From positions 97,640,820 to 97,704,819 of the forward strand of contig CM023450.1 in assembly GCA_013339765.2 (NCBI GenBank): a stretch of DNA of 64,000 nt. Direction: 5' to 3'. Both the position numbers and the translations under genes were made by a program. The notes below the pieces were generated by a model. The model was given only the letters and a program-made list of their open reading frames with translations. It did not search any database and had not been told where the DNA came from. Position 1 is the first letter of the stretch, and every line of letters begins with the position of its first letter. The DNA is from Haemaphysalis longicornis. Its lineage: Eukaryota > Arthropoda > Arachnida > Ixodida > Ixodidae. Shown one piece after another: positions 31,569 to 43,689 of the stretch.

Positions 31569-33450
31569 GTTTCCGTGTACGAATATTTTCGCAATACATG
31601 CAATAGAAGCGGCGCAATGCGCAAACAAAAGTGGCCCGATGCCCCGCCCCATCTCGCCGCGCGTGCCGGAAGACCGAAGAGCGCGGGCGAAAACCGGCTG
31701 AAAAACATCATACCTGGACTTCCGGCCGGATCGGCCGCCTCTACCATGCTCTTTTCGCCGTGTTTCCTTGTGAATGATACTTGTTGTTGTTGTGGTTGAT
31801 AGCACTTATTTGTACAACTTTCGTGTTCAAAAAGTATGCACGAACGCCAAACGAGGCATTCGTTACCATGTTGTATTCCTAAGCATGATAATGCCAATGT
31901 TTGATAACACACGGAAGCGACAACCGAGATGGCTCTGCTTGATGACAGAGAATATACTACACTACGTTAGATACTTTGTAAAACGCTCCAGTGCGTTTTT
32001 CTTACTTCTTTCTTCTCTTTTTTATGTGACGGACGTGAATGTCCAAATTAGATGCTAGATTTAGGAAGGATGGTGAATACTGCTGTACTTTGGCCGGGAT
32101 GTTTCTGTTTCGTTCAGTTCCAAACCATCGTCACATTTGTTCAGGAAATACCTGCTTCGTTAAACGCGTTGGTTTTCTTTCCCTATGGGCTTAGAACAGT
32201 GTTCAAAAACCCAAGCCTATAATGCTGCGGAGGCACCAGTATGCTACAATGTTTTCAGAATAAATGCAACTCAAGCAGTAAGACGCCATCATCGAAGTGC
32301 AGCCAGCGATCGCGGAGGCGCCTTAGCGCCGCTGCCCAAATGGCGCGCGCGCGCGCGCATGTGGGTCTGTGTATGGGGATGAGTAACGGGGCTGGGGTGG
32401 GCGACAACGAACAAAGGAAATTCGGAAGCAGAGTCCGCTTGTTGGTTTATGCGTGTACCGGCAACATATGTCTCGCATATACGTTTACAGCGCATGAACG
32501 CTATTTTTTCGCGAGTGCACGTACGTGCTTTTGCTGGTAGATTGTTTATAAAACGCCGCTTAATGTTCAGCATAAATGGTTTCGTATATAGTAACAAACA
32601 GTTCAGGCAGTACCTAATATTAACATAAGGAATAGAAACCCCCTATGCTGGTTGCCTAATTCATAAATATTTTTACGGAACCCTCTAGCCGACGCCACAG
32701 TCACTGCTTTGGGGTTCTCGGTCGTGTAAAGCAAATTTAAGCTCCAAGATACTTGAACCAACAGCACGGGAACTTATAAAATAAACTTGCAGTCATGTAC
32801 GAACAATAAACTGCAAGCTAAATTGCCGAAAAGGCAAGCGCCGCTGCCGTGCGATCGTTCCCAATGCTTCCCACAACCCGCGCGGCCGAAGGGGTCCTCC
32901 TTTGACGTCATGACGGGCGCAACCAATCAGGGGCGTCAAAAGACGAAAAGCGCGCGTCTTTCAAACGGGACCGCGCGTTTTGCAAAATAAATGCTGGTTG
33001 GACTCATGTGCGATAAAATTCAATGTGATATTCGGATTCAGCGCGCAAGAAACTATATAAACGTGCCTCTAACTCAATTTTTTTGGAAAGCGCTTCAGCT
33101 TCCCTTTAACATAGCTCCGTCGCAGATGACGCTGCACTGGCCGGCGGATCGCGTAAACAGCCATGACGCGCCTGCGACGCTCCGGCCGGCCGGGGCTTCG
33201 TATTCTGGCCAGTCACGCAACCAGAGTACCGGGCTAGCTCTGCTGGGATTTGAATGCTTCACCGATTTTCTGCCCCGTGCACACGTAGAGATTGCGCGGA
33301 GGCTTGCTTCCGAGCTGCTGACCGTCCGGCCACTCCCTGGCCAGCTGCAATATCACTTCAATGGGCGCGCTCTCCTCAATTTCGGTTTCGAAATCGCCGA
33401 TTTTGGCTGATCGCTTTCCGCGTCCACGCGCGTATTTCAGCTGTTATATT
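31569..33450. other. No recognisable gene; possible MITE pieces
   Basis: A TTAAAGGGAAGG end at 30457-30470, interrupted by the pogo element, appears to continue at 31569 (GTTTCCGTGTACGAATATT). A matching inverse end, CGCTTCAGCTTCCCTTTAAC, lies near 33093-33112 and is read on the minus strand. (GC)n lies near 32345-32358. No coding region was recognised. Confidence 0.4.
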
Positions 33451-33452
33451 TC

Positions 33453-33457
33453 GCAAA

Positions 33458-33552
<95 letters not shown>

Positions 33553-33553
33553 A
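33453..33553. repeat. (AAAT)n microsatellite
   Basis: About 25 uninterrupted AAAT units. Confidence 0.95.
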
Positions 33554-34016
33554 CGTAAATTTAATAATCATTGTGGACCTGACGACAGGGGCTCGAAGTA
33601 AAGGCTGTCATAAACAACTTGACTTAAGCTCTTGACCCCTAATTTGGCGAACAGCAAGGATCGAAAAGAGAGGAATACAACCAAACGTATATAACACCAA
33701 TACACAGGAACAGTGGGCTAGCATTTATAACCCTTGTTACAAACTACCACAAGAAAAGTAGTGCAGTTCCACAAATTTAGGAATAAATTAGGTGTGCTTA
33801 CGTTTTATTCAGACTTACGGAGCAACATTTTCAAGATCAGTAAAGCCAAAACAAAAGTGTGTGCGGGTATGCGTGCGTCTGTCTTCCTAAAAGGAAAAAA
33901 AGCTTAGGTCAGCCCAAGTAAAAATGGAATATAGTATGACAGCAGTTACTTTTAGAGATAGGAGACGAGTAAGAGGAAATTGACAAAGGCTTGTTTAGGG
34001 GCTAGTGGGTAGATTC
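33554..34016. other. No recognisable feature
   Basis: AT-rich unique sequence. Nothing supported. Confidence 0.4.
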
Positions 34017-34173
34017 TTGAATTCAGTATTAACGTGCGCTGCATATTTCGGACGAGGGTCGGGGACAGTGAAAAGACAAACCAAACGATGGTGCGCAACA
34101 TCGTTTGGTTTGTCTTTTCACTAGTCCCCGTCCCTCGTCCAGAATATGCAGCGCACGTTAATACTGAATTTAA
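34017..34173. repeat. 157-bp near-perfect hairpin (74/75-bp arms)
   Basis: The left arm 34017-34090 and right arm 34099-34173 are reverse complements with only a handful of mismatches and one indel. They are separated by 8 nt. The stem includes GACAAACCAAACGATG and TATTAACGTGCGCTGCATAT. It directly precedes an RTE LINE fragment. Confidence 0.9.
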
Positions 34174-34440
34174 GAGGAAAGAGTGGGCCTGGGCTGGGCA
34201 TACGATGGGGAGAACTGACAACCGCTGGACTGTCAGAGGATAGCAGAGTGGCTACGTAGAGACGAAAGTAGGCGTAGAGGAAGACCGTTGGCTCGGTGTA
34301 AAAATGAAATCAGAAGATTCTGAGGTAAATAATGGACTGTGGCTTCACATAACGGGATCAGGCTGAAGGAACATGGGATAGTCATTTGTCCTGCATTGTA
34401 CATAAATACGGTGAAGACGACGGTGATGATAGCGACCTCC
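34174..34440 (+). pseudogene. RTE LINE C-terminal remnant
   Basis: The plus frame from 34175 reads KEWAWAGHTMGRTDNRWTVR, the conserved W-A-G-H ... R-x-D-x-R-W-T region near the end of RTE proteins. A degraded stretch and a final 'FVLHC' (compare AFVLQWT in the other copies) follow near 34390, and then a GATGATAG tail. The frame is broken. Confidence 0.75.
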
Positions 34441-35449
34441 GGCCAGATTGTTCGTGCTGGACCATGCTAAGCCAATCGGTCGGTCGCTTTCATGCCTTCC
34501 AGCATTGAAAACTACACGGGAAACTAAAAAAAAAGTTTAGAAAGGTCCTGTTTTGTTTAAACTGTCAAATTTATTAAACGAAGTAGAACCCAGTAATAAA
34601 TTTTGACAATCTGTGGTAGTTTAAAATTAAACCGAATATATTTTAAGGAAGATACTTGCTGGCAGAGGATGCCATTGCTGCAGATGGGACTCCTTTTACT
34701 CTCTTTACCTTGATTCTATATAATAATTGGAGGACTGTTGTAATGTCTAAATGCAGCGTCATCGGTGCCCTTAGTTGCTTGTAGTGGTGCAGCATAGCAC
34801 ACTTCTACATAACGCACCACTTCTGCTGCATTTGCTTATCTCCTACTATGAATACTCGTTCCCCTAGCCGTAACCTAAGCAGTATATCAGCGGTCTCGTC
34901 AGCTTATGGCCTGTAATCCCCGTATCCTCTCGAGCCTTCCAGAAATGTTATGTAATCTCCCCTGCGTACACATTTCGCAACAGGACGCGAAAGGCGCGCT
35001 TTCTTTTTCGTTTCAAAAGTTGCCGCCACGCGCGTGCACTCTATAGGTATGCCCGCTTTCTGTCTTCGAGCGTACACATGCGTGGCCGTCGCTTCGACCG
35101 AGGCGCAGGCTTTCCGCTTGACCCGAATGTTCGACCGCACGCTTCCTCGCCTCGTGAAACTTTTCCTTCGATCTGGGCGATACGCGCGGGGCATTTCCTC
35201 CGCCGACAACTTTCGGTGCGTCGCTGCCGCCGACCGCGAGAGAACTCACGCGAGCGATGAGGACGTCTGTTTTGCCACCTCGTCGTGCATTCAGGCGCCT
35301 CGATCGCGCCTTAACGACGAGAGCTACAAGCTGTACTTACGTGTGCGATGATCCGGATCAATAGGATTAATGCACTGCTGTGCAGGAATCCAGGCTAGAA
35401 CAGAAAGCGCGGCGAGGTCGTATTTGAAAACAGCGCAAGAGGACATTGC
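34441..35449. other. No recognisable gene; CpG-rich 34960-35340
   Basis: The CpG-rich block has open frames on both strands but no protein motif. The remainder is unique sequence. Confidence 0.4.
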
Positions 35450-35840
35450 TACGATGGAAGTGTCGTCGAAAGACGCTAGTCGTCTGCCGTCCCCCTGCCG
35501 CCTAACACAGTCTCCTCTCTTCCCCTCTCACCCCTCACGCTATTCTCCTGCAGTCTAGCTGCACCCACGGTGAATACAATGGAGGTTTGTTAAATTCAAT
35601 TTTCCCGCGTTCACATTCCTGCCGCGGCGTATGTTGGGACAACGCCCATATTTTTATTTATCCTTCTCTCTTTTTTTTTTTTTTTGCTCTGTTTAGAACA
35701 GCACGAGCCGATCACTTTTTTTTTAGTATTTACACCGTTTTCTAACGCACTTTTTATCTGCTGTCGCAAAACCCGAATCAATGAGTATTACTAAAAAAAG
35801 AACTCCCGTACTCCCAGTTATGCACTTACATTCTGCCGAA
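35450..35840 (+). repeat. Repeat family A, internally deleted or diverged copy
   Basis: It begins with GTCGAAAGACGCTAGTCG, which matches the family A 5' end (GAAAGACGATAGTC). CTCTCACCCCTCACGCTATTC comes next, then CCCGCGTTCACATTCC, then TGCTGTCGCAAAACCCGAATC. The 3' module is absent. Confidence 0.55.
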
Positions 35841-35844
35841 TATA

Positions 35845-35996
35845 TGACTATTTATTTTTATTTATTAATTAATACTGTCAACCCTCGTTTGAGGGTCATA
35901 ACAGGGAGGGAGTACAATTGTAAGTACAAACAGAAAACCAAAAAAACAACAACGGGCACTCACAAAGCAATGCACACAGGAAAACAAAATTGGCAG
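35845..35996 (-). repeat. CR1/L2-like LINE 3' end
   Basis: On the minus strand the segment carries the ACCCTCAAACGAGGGTTG stem-loop and an AATTAATAAATAAAAATAA tail, equivalent to the 3' end at 27345-27420. It is a very short, 5'-truncated copy that ends directly against the pogo element. Confidence 0.65.
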
Positions 35997-35998
35997 TA

Positions 35999-37038
35999 CC
36001 GTTAAAACCCGCGTATAATACGAGGTTTTTTTTCCGAATTTTACTATGTAAAATTTGTGCCTCGTATTATATGTGGATCCCAAAGTTTTCAGCCGAAAAT
36101 TCGCACTTTTGGTTTCGGTTTCAGCGGAGGGTGGGCTATCTTGCGGTGGCGTTAGCTGGCTGCTGCTTCTCTCAGTCGGCGCCAATTTGATTGTTTTGAC
36201 CACGCGAAGGATCGGCACGTTCACCGCAAGTCTATCACAATGTCGGGTGCACGAAGGCAGTATTCAGCGGCAATTAAAATAAAAGTTATTTTATGTGCCG
36301 AGACCATCAGGAATTGCGCCGCAGGACGGCAGTTCGGCGTCACCGAAGGCAGCATTCGCGGGTGGAGAAAGCAACTGGTGCTTGACTTGATAAAGTCTGT
36401 GTGGTGTCGGCGGCCTTGAGCACTGTTGGGGGTTCCCGTCAGTGCTCGAGTTGGACGCCTTTCGCTGCCACCTGGCCGATTCCGTGAAGAAGTTGTTGCG
36501 CGAACCCCCTTAAAACTCATTGTCATTCCAGGAGGAATGACATCCCAGCTGCAACCGCTAGACGTTTGCATCAACAAGCCTTTCAAAGACTACATCAGGT
36601 CCCTGCTACAAGAGTGGATGAGGTCAGGACACCCGTAAGTGACAGCTACCGGATGGCTGACGCGGGCTTCTCCAGCGGTGCTTTGTGGCTGGATCGCGGA
36701 TGCGTGGGCCAGCATCCCAGAGGATGCTCGTCAGTCGCTCTTTTAAGAAATGCGGCATCTCGAACGCCTGATGGCCTGAGGACCACTTTCTGTGGGAAGA
36801 CATTTCCAACAAGGCGACTTCAGGAGACAGCGGCAGCGAACCTGACGATGACTGAACGGACGTCGGGAGACAGTGCCAGTGGAACTGCAATGACTGAAGG
36901 GTAACTGCAGTGCAATAAATGTTTCTGTGCTCTTTACCTCGTATTATATGCGGATGAAAAACTTTTTTTCTGATTTTGCTGTCCCCGAATTACACCTCGT
37001 ATTATACGCGGGTCCGTATTATATGCGGGTTTTTACGG
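35999..37038 (+). mobile_element. pogo-like deletion-derivative transposon, copy 2
   Basis: The element is 1,040 bp, flanked by TA (35997-35998 and 37039-37040), and has the same terminal inverted repeats as copy 1 (CCGTTAAAACCCGCGTATAA; inverse end GGGTTTTTACGG). It lies in the opposite orientation 4.4 kb away and shows the same internal deletion, so both descend from one non-autonomous progenitor. Confidence 0.9.
36241..36639 (+). pseudogene. pogo/Tigger-type transposase remnant, copy 2
   Basis: ATG at 36241 opens the helix-turn-helix segment (SGARRQYSAAIK ... SIRGWRKQ), which stops at 36418. The DDE end (IPGGMTSQLQPLDVCINKPF, 36525-36585) follows in another frame to a stop near 36639. The first catalytic Asp is missing. 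It is inactive. Confidence 0.85.
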
Positions 37039-37235
37039 TAGTTCAACCATGACCAAAATAAGCATCAATTTCTCTGTCAAAAGTTTGCACATCGGTACTA
37101 TTAACAACATGGTGGGGTAAACAATTTCATTGTTCTATAGCATCCTGAAAAAATGAAGGTTTCCTATGCGATGAATCATATGGCGTCTACGAGATATGCC
37201 AGCAGTTTTCCTAGTTTGGGTCGGTCTTGTCTATA

Positions 37236-38070
37236 TATAGACTGATCTGAGTTACGTCGACAGGTATTTTTTAAATTAGGCGCCTAGATGTAAGTGAAGA
37301 CCACCCCTACATTGATGTTATGCGCCCAGGGGGATATAGTACGAGGCGGTAACTATTCATGTCGGCGGTTTGATTGACTAAAATTGAATAATTAACCTTT
37401 TAGTGGCTGCAGTAAGCAGGCATGTTTGTATTAATAAGTTAGACGCAATTCATGTTTCTCCGCAGTTGCGTTTGGCAGAATTCTTCTAGCGCATCCGTAC
37501 TACGAAATATCGAACTGCGAAGTTTAATTGCCGTTCCCATGATTACGCATGCAAGAGCAGTGAGAACCGGCGCAAAGCTCCTCCCTTTTGAGACGTGCGT
37601 GCTGTGCACGGTGTTTCGTTTGACAACGGGGTGGAGGCATGGGAAAAAGTGATAACTGGCACCCTTTCAGTCTTCGCTGGCGCTATCGCAATCTGCAGTG
37701 CTCCGAACCGCTATCGAAACACAGAACAAAAGGGGCGCTTTGTGCCGGTCCTCGCTGTCTTGCATGCGTAATCACGAGGACGGCAGTTAAACCAGTTAAA
37801 CTTCGGAGTTCGATATCTCGGACTACGGATGCGCTAGAAGAATTCTTACAAATGAAACTGCGTAGAAACACGATTTCGTTTAAATATTCAATACCAACAT
37901 GCTAGCTCACTGTAGCCACTAAAAAGTTAATTATTCATTTAAGATAATTAAGCGACCGACATCAATCATACCCCCTCGTTACATCACGGTGAAGGTGGGT
38001 TTAGCGAAAATATAACCACCTATTTGAAAAAAAAAAAAAAACCTGTCGACTTAATTTTGATCACCCTGTA
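37236..38070. mobile_element. Large fold-back element, arms of about 350 bp
   Basis: The right end reads inward as TACAGGGTGATC ... AAGTCGACAGG, and the left end reads TATAGACTGATC ... ACGTCGACAGG. Matching inverted blocks continue inward: GAATAATTAAC with TTTTAGTGGCT, AGAATTCTTCTAGCGCATCC and GATTACGCATGCAAGA. They reach almost to the centre (spacer roughly 37595-37725). Arms are diverged, perhaps 75-80% identical by eye. No transposase is present. Confidence 0.75.
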
Positions 38071-38094
38071 TACTTCGCATTCAAGCATTTTTTT

Positions 38095-38190
38095 CCATCT
38101 GGCTGGTCGGCTGAATCGAGGGCAAACATACCCATAAAAATTGGTGCGTTTTGGTGGCCCAAGAAATACTATCGTCTTTGAAGATGTATG
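38095..38190 (+). repeat. Family A terminal module
   Basis: GGCTGGTCGGCTGAATCGAG is followed by a short CA-rich stretch and GGCCCAAGAAATACTATCG. Only the last ~95 bp of the family is present. Confidence 0.65.
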
Positions 38191-38273
38191 GTTGACCTCA
38201 ATTTAAATGCCACAAAAACCATGCTACAAAATCCCCAGACAGTCTCATGCATGCTAACAGGATACAGTGACTA

Positions 38274-38403
38274 ACAAAGTATAAGATTTCGGCGCACGTT
38301 AAAGATCCCCAGGTGGTCAAAATTAATCCGGAGCCCTCTATGGACTACGACACGCCTCATCGCCTGCGTTGCGTCGGCGCGTTAAACACAACCAACAAAG
38401 TAT
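38274..38403 (+). repeat. Ruka-like SINE, short copy with 10-bp target duplication
   Basis: The SINE 3' half (AGATTTCGGCGCACGTTAAA ... GTCGGCGCGTTAAACAC) lies between two copies of AACAAAGTAT (38274-38283 and 38394-38403). A small insertion (ATGGACTACGA) splits the usual CTCTACTACG stretch. Confidence 0.85.
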
Positions 38404-38811
38404 GAGAGAGGTGGCGGTCAGGTGGTCTTAGGAGATGACGAGTTTAAGTTCACCACTGCTGGTTTATAGTCTCACCCACGAACGTCCTTTGAGTGGAACA
38501 AATGTCCAGCACATTTGCATTACCACTCGGGGAAACGGGATGCATCGAAACCTGGGAATGGTGAATGTGGTTGTGCGGTATACAAACAAAAATAACTACC
38601 TACTATGATTGCGAAGTTTATTGCCCCATGCGAGGCGACATTCCGTACCCATGTATGTAGGTACAAACCTGGCTTTTATTGCGGGATGCAGTACGCAAGT
38701 TGAACGGGGTTATACGTGGCGTTCCGCATTTAAGGATAGCAAATCCCCATTTTCTGCGAAAGTAATGGAGATAGTTGATCGAAGAGAGCATTGATGTAAT
38801 AAAAAAATGAC
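38404..38811. other. No recognisable feature
   Basis: Unique sequence with one 61-codon frame. Nothing supported. Confidence 0.4.
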
Positions 38812-39540
38812 CCCGTATCTGCTCCTTTTGTTGCGAATGTCACCGAAAGACGATAGTCAACTGGCGCGGCCCCTGCCAAGTAAAGGCCTCCCTTCTCTTT
38901 CCCGCTCACCTCTCATGCTGTTCCTCGCCCGTCTCGCTGCCTCCCAAGATAACACGCTAGAGGTGTGCTCAAGTCAATTTCAATTTACCGTGTTCTACTG
39001 CTCCAAGTCGGCTGCCTCGACGCCAGCGCTGCCGTACGGTGGAGACGCGCGTGAATTGAGGTCCCCCTACTACAACATTTATAGAACCACGATACCCTAC
39101 TGCACGAGCGTTACAAGCGGAACGTATAGGTCCCATCAAGTGGAACCTTTCGTAGCTATTGCCGTTCGATTTCTTAAATGCCGCCAGTAGGTAGCGCTGG
39201 AAACAGCAGGCGACGGTTTTCTGCCGTTGATGTATTTCGTTTGCTATCGCAAAAACCAAGCACCCATGGATTTTTTAATAAAGAAATACTGCAAATATTA
39301 CTCATGTATTGATTTTCTGCCTTATATTTGTGTAATGTCTTGTTCTCGTTCAACAATGTTGACAAGTATGAACATTGACACCGGATTTAGACGTTTGGAT
39401 TTGGCTGTGGGTATATAAGGCTATTGCACAGCTTCCGTTTACTTTGGCTGGGGGGCTGAATCGAGTTACAAACAGACATACCTACATACAGACAGACCAA
39501 AATTTCTGCGTTTAAGTAGCCCAAGAAAGACTATCTTGGC
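38812..39540 (+). repeat. Repeat family A, near full-length copy
   Basis: This is the clearest plus-strand copy. It starts with TGTCACCGAAAGACGATAGT and runs through AAGTAAAGGCCTCCCTTCTC, CCTCCCAAGATAACACGC, GCGTGAATTGAGG, TTGCTATCGCAAAAACCAAG, TATATAAGGCTATTGCACAG and GGGGGGCTGAATCGAG. It finishes with CAAGAAAGACTATCTTGG. It defines the order and length (about 730 bp) of the family. Confidence 0.78.
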
Positions 39541-39994
39541 GAAAATGTTTACTAAAACTCGACCCCAATCCTGTAGCAACACAACCCGCGACTCTTTCTT
39601 AAGCCTGCCGAGATCAAACAGCAGGCACCTTTTAGAAATTGCTAAAAAGTCCAGATTGCCCACAGTGAACCACTAAACGGTGCTAGATATACGCAATGTA
39701 TAAGGACAGTATCTTCATGGAACTGGAATGTCGCACATTTGGAAAAACCAAAATCGAAGACAGGACCACTTAGTACTCACCTGGGCACTTACACCTTCGC
39801 AAGCAACACGGGCAGGTGCCAGATTTAGTGCTATAAAGTATTCTTACACGAAAGGAAGTAAAAAGGAAAAAATAAAAAAAGCAACATTCTTTTAAGTATA
39901 CGGGGACGTGAAGCAGGTGTCGAACTCGAAGAGCCGGTCCGCAAGCTGAACGTAAAGGAAAGCTTTGCGCATCTCAATACCCTCCGCAGAGAAG
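39541..39994. other. No recognisable feature
   Basis: Unique sequence. An A-rich patch lies at 39855-39885. Nothing supported. Confidence 0.4.
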
Positions 39995-41192
<1,198 letters not shown>

Positions 41193-41367
41193 TCATGAGA
41201 AGAAGAGGCACTTCCTGCCGGAGGCCCTCATGGGGGCGTCTTGTGGGCATCCGAAGGCGTCGGCAAAGGGCGGGAAGTTGCTGACCGCTTTGTTGCAGTC
41301 ACCGAACTGCAGCGCGCCGAGAGCCGGCCGGGAGCACATCAGGTAGCACAGCGTCAGGAAGAAACAT
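41193..41367 (-). CDS. M13 metallopeptidase-like gene, terminal exon (out of phase)
   Basis: The exon encodes the last 57 residues of a neprilysin-type (M13) protein: CFFLTLCYLMCSR matches the FFLxxAQxWC segment, and FADAFGCPQDAPM with KCLFF before the stop matches the family's FxxAFxCxxGSxMxPxxKC end. A strong acceptor (pyrimidine tract ending GTCAG) precedes ATGTTTC. To read the M13 frame the exon must supply the last base of a codon, whereas the main exon at 45723 ends exactly on a codon boundary. A missed micro-exon, a 1-base indel in this allele or assembly, or gene decay could explain that. No ORF in the intron supplies a bridging exon. Confidence 0.65.
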
Positions 41368-42317
41368 CTGACATAGGGCAGCACAAAAAGGGAAAGATGG
41401 GGTTGTCAGTACTCTAACAAATTATGTGACTGCAAATGTCACTACACGGTAAACCTAGGGCAGAAATCTCGTGTTTGTCCGTTTCGAAAACGTCCGTCTT
41501 GCTTCCGTTTTATTTTGACGTGCTTCCAGATGTAGACGGGCTTAGGGTTGACTTTTGCGCAACTGTTCTTGTAAACACATTCTAAACGACTAAACTTATT
41601 TTAAACTATCTTTTATGTGTTCATTGTTCCGCTAGCGAACCAACAACAAGGTGACAAAAAATCGTCTGCTCCCAATCGTCTGCTCCGAGAAACCGCGGCT
41701 CATAGCTCCGCCGTGCTTGCATGGCGTCACATCCGGCTGTTCACTTTTAGCCATTCAGGGCTTGCTCAAAACGGACACTTTTGATACGGACACAACACGG
41801 ACAATTCACGAGAATACCGCCCCTGTTCGTCGTGGCCGTTTGAAAGGCCTCCCAAAGGCTTTGGAACCAATCGTTTATTGGGCGTTCATCTGTCAACTGA
41901 AAGTTTCCATGTAGCACAGACGTTACACAATTGATGTCACGAGTTTCGATCGTTTACTCGTAAGAGAGCGGCGCGTAGGATTTGTCCAGAAGAGGATTAC
42001 ACTTCAATTTATATCTCCGGTACACTCGTATTGGGAAGCCTGGCATTGGTATTGAGTCTCCTGTGGTATTTTATTAAAGTTATCGCAGGTTTAAGCTATC
42101 AGCGTATACTCTAGCACGCGTTTTAGGGAATGGCCATAGAAGGGCACCGTCACGTCGGTTTTTACATTTGTAATATCCTGAGCTACGCTCCATGCATCTG
42201 CAATGCCCTCTTTCGTATGTTACCGGGCTAGCAAGGGGTCGGGATGAGAAGCACCCTCAATGTACTAGTGGTGCTTAAGTGATTATCGAAGGATGAAGTA
42301 GCCTGGGCAAAGCGGAC

Positions 42318-43108
42318 CTAAAGGGAAACTGAAGGTAACTAGCAAGTTGGGCTCAGACAAAAGTACAACTGCCCGGAAGCCCTATCAGCGTATATTAGGC
42401 GGAGAAAGATGCTTTGTCAATAAATTACCAATTGAAAAACGCATTTCATTCCTCGCGCCATTTCATGACGTTTCGCGTGACGTAAAGGGAGGCCGGAAGC
42501 GAGTGAGACGGCGGTTTGGTTAGCAGGAAAACTAAAACCTACCGAGCGAACCATCGCGGCCGCAGGAGCCACTGGTCGCGTACTCGGCTAATACGACAAA
42601 ACTTGGGGCAAAAAAAAAAAATTGTTTTATCAGCCACAAATTACTGTCCACAGAAGAGCGGAACCGTGAAAGGCCGACGCGCTATACTTGCCACTATGGT
42701 GTAAACAAGATTATAACAGGAATATGACTACGACGAGCCTGCAATAACCATCGCAACTGCCACCGGAGTCGCGGCCTGGCAGCTTGCGGATGTCGGCACG
42801 GCTTGAATTAGACCTGTAGATTTATAATTGTTTATTACTTATGAAAGTTAACTTGAAAAGAAAGATTTTATGTGTATGTATTTGGGAGCTTGTGTGCGCG
42901 CTCCTCGTTCTGTTGTTCGTCACGTGACTCTTGGCACATACGCTCAGTCGCCGCTCACGTTATCTCTGCTGGGTGACTAATAGCTTCATTTTGTGATTAT
43001 TTACGAGATTATTCTGAAGGCACTGCCCCAGATACTGGTATATTTGTTTTGTGGGGATTCCAATCTTTCTGTTTAAAGCAACTTTAGTTTTGTCTTCAGT
43101 GTCCCTTT
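42318..43108. repeat. MITE-like element with AAAGGGA-type inverted ends
   Basis: The left end is TAAAGGGAAACTGAAGG. The right end, inverted, reads TTAAAGGGACACTGAAGAC. The termini match over about 15 bp with one or two differences. The interior is non-coding, with an A run at 42611-42622. It lies within the large M13 intron. Confidence 0.5.
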
Positions 43109-43317
43109 AAAGGGGCTGTGCAGACAAAAAAAAAAAAAGTACTATGAAGACAACCTCGCAAAAACCCTTTCTTGTCGAAAGAAATCCTTTTCACCCAGTC
43201 AAGCTCGTTAAGATGCCGGGATTCTGACAAGTCCAATGGCCATCGCAGCAAGGACCGTGACAGGCTGATCACGATCGCAGTGGTGAAAAAGGGAAGGAGG
43301 CTTTCTAAAGGAAGAAA

Positions 43318-43465
43318 ATTCTGGGCCATCTCCACTAACGTGAAACCTGGGTAGGGGCGAAGCATGCAGTGCATAGGCTTAATTCTTGGCGCCTTGGCGT
43401 TTTTGCCGACGGAGATGAAACCTTTGTGGGATAGAGGTATACAGCTTTGCTGTAAAAGTCTCGTG
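43318..43465 (+). repeat. Repeat family C, copy 2
   Basis: Matches the inverse of 6775-6920 with high similarity: GGGCCATCTCCACTAACGTG, GGGGCGAAGCATGC, GAGGTATACAGCTTTGCTGT. It is non-coding and lies in the M13 intron. Confidence 0.7.
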
Positions 43466-43476
43466 TCTTTGAAGCC

Positions 43477-43580
43477 CGAAGCGTCCTAGCGCGAGGCGTA
43501 AACGAGTGTACCGGTGTTTTTTGAGAACGTGTTACGAAGCGTTCCAGCGCGAGGCGTAAACGAGTGTCCCGGTGTTTTAG
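43477..43580. repeat. Two-copy tandem repeat, 58-bp period
   Basis: GCGCGAGGCGTAAACGAGTG with flanking sequence occurs at about 43477-43520 and again at 43535-43580. Confidence 0.85.
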
Positions 43581-43689
43581 TACCGTGACTACATGAGACG
43601 ACGATTACGACGACGACAGGAGACGCCAACAGCCCCAGCCCCTAAGGGGCTTCGCCCCTAATACAGGTTTGTTTTATTCGAAAGATTTG

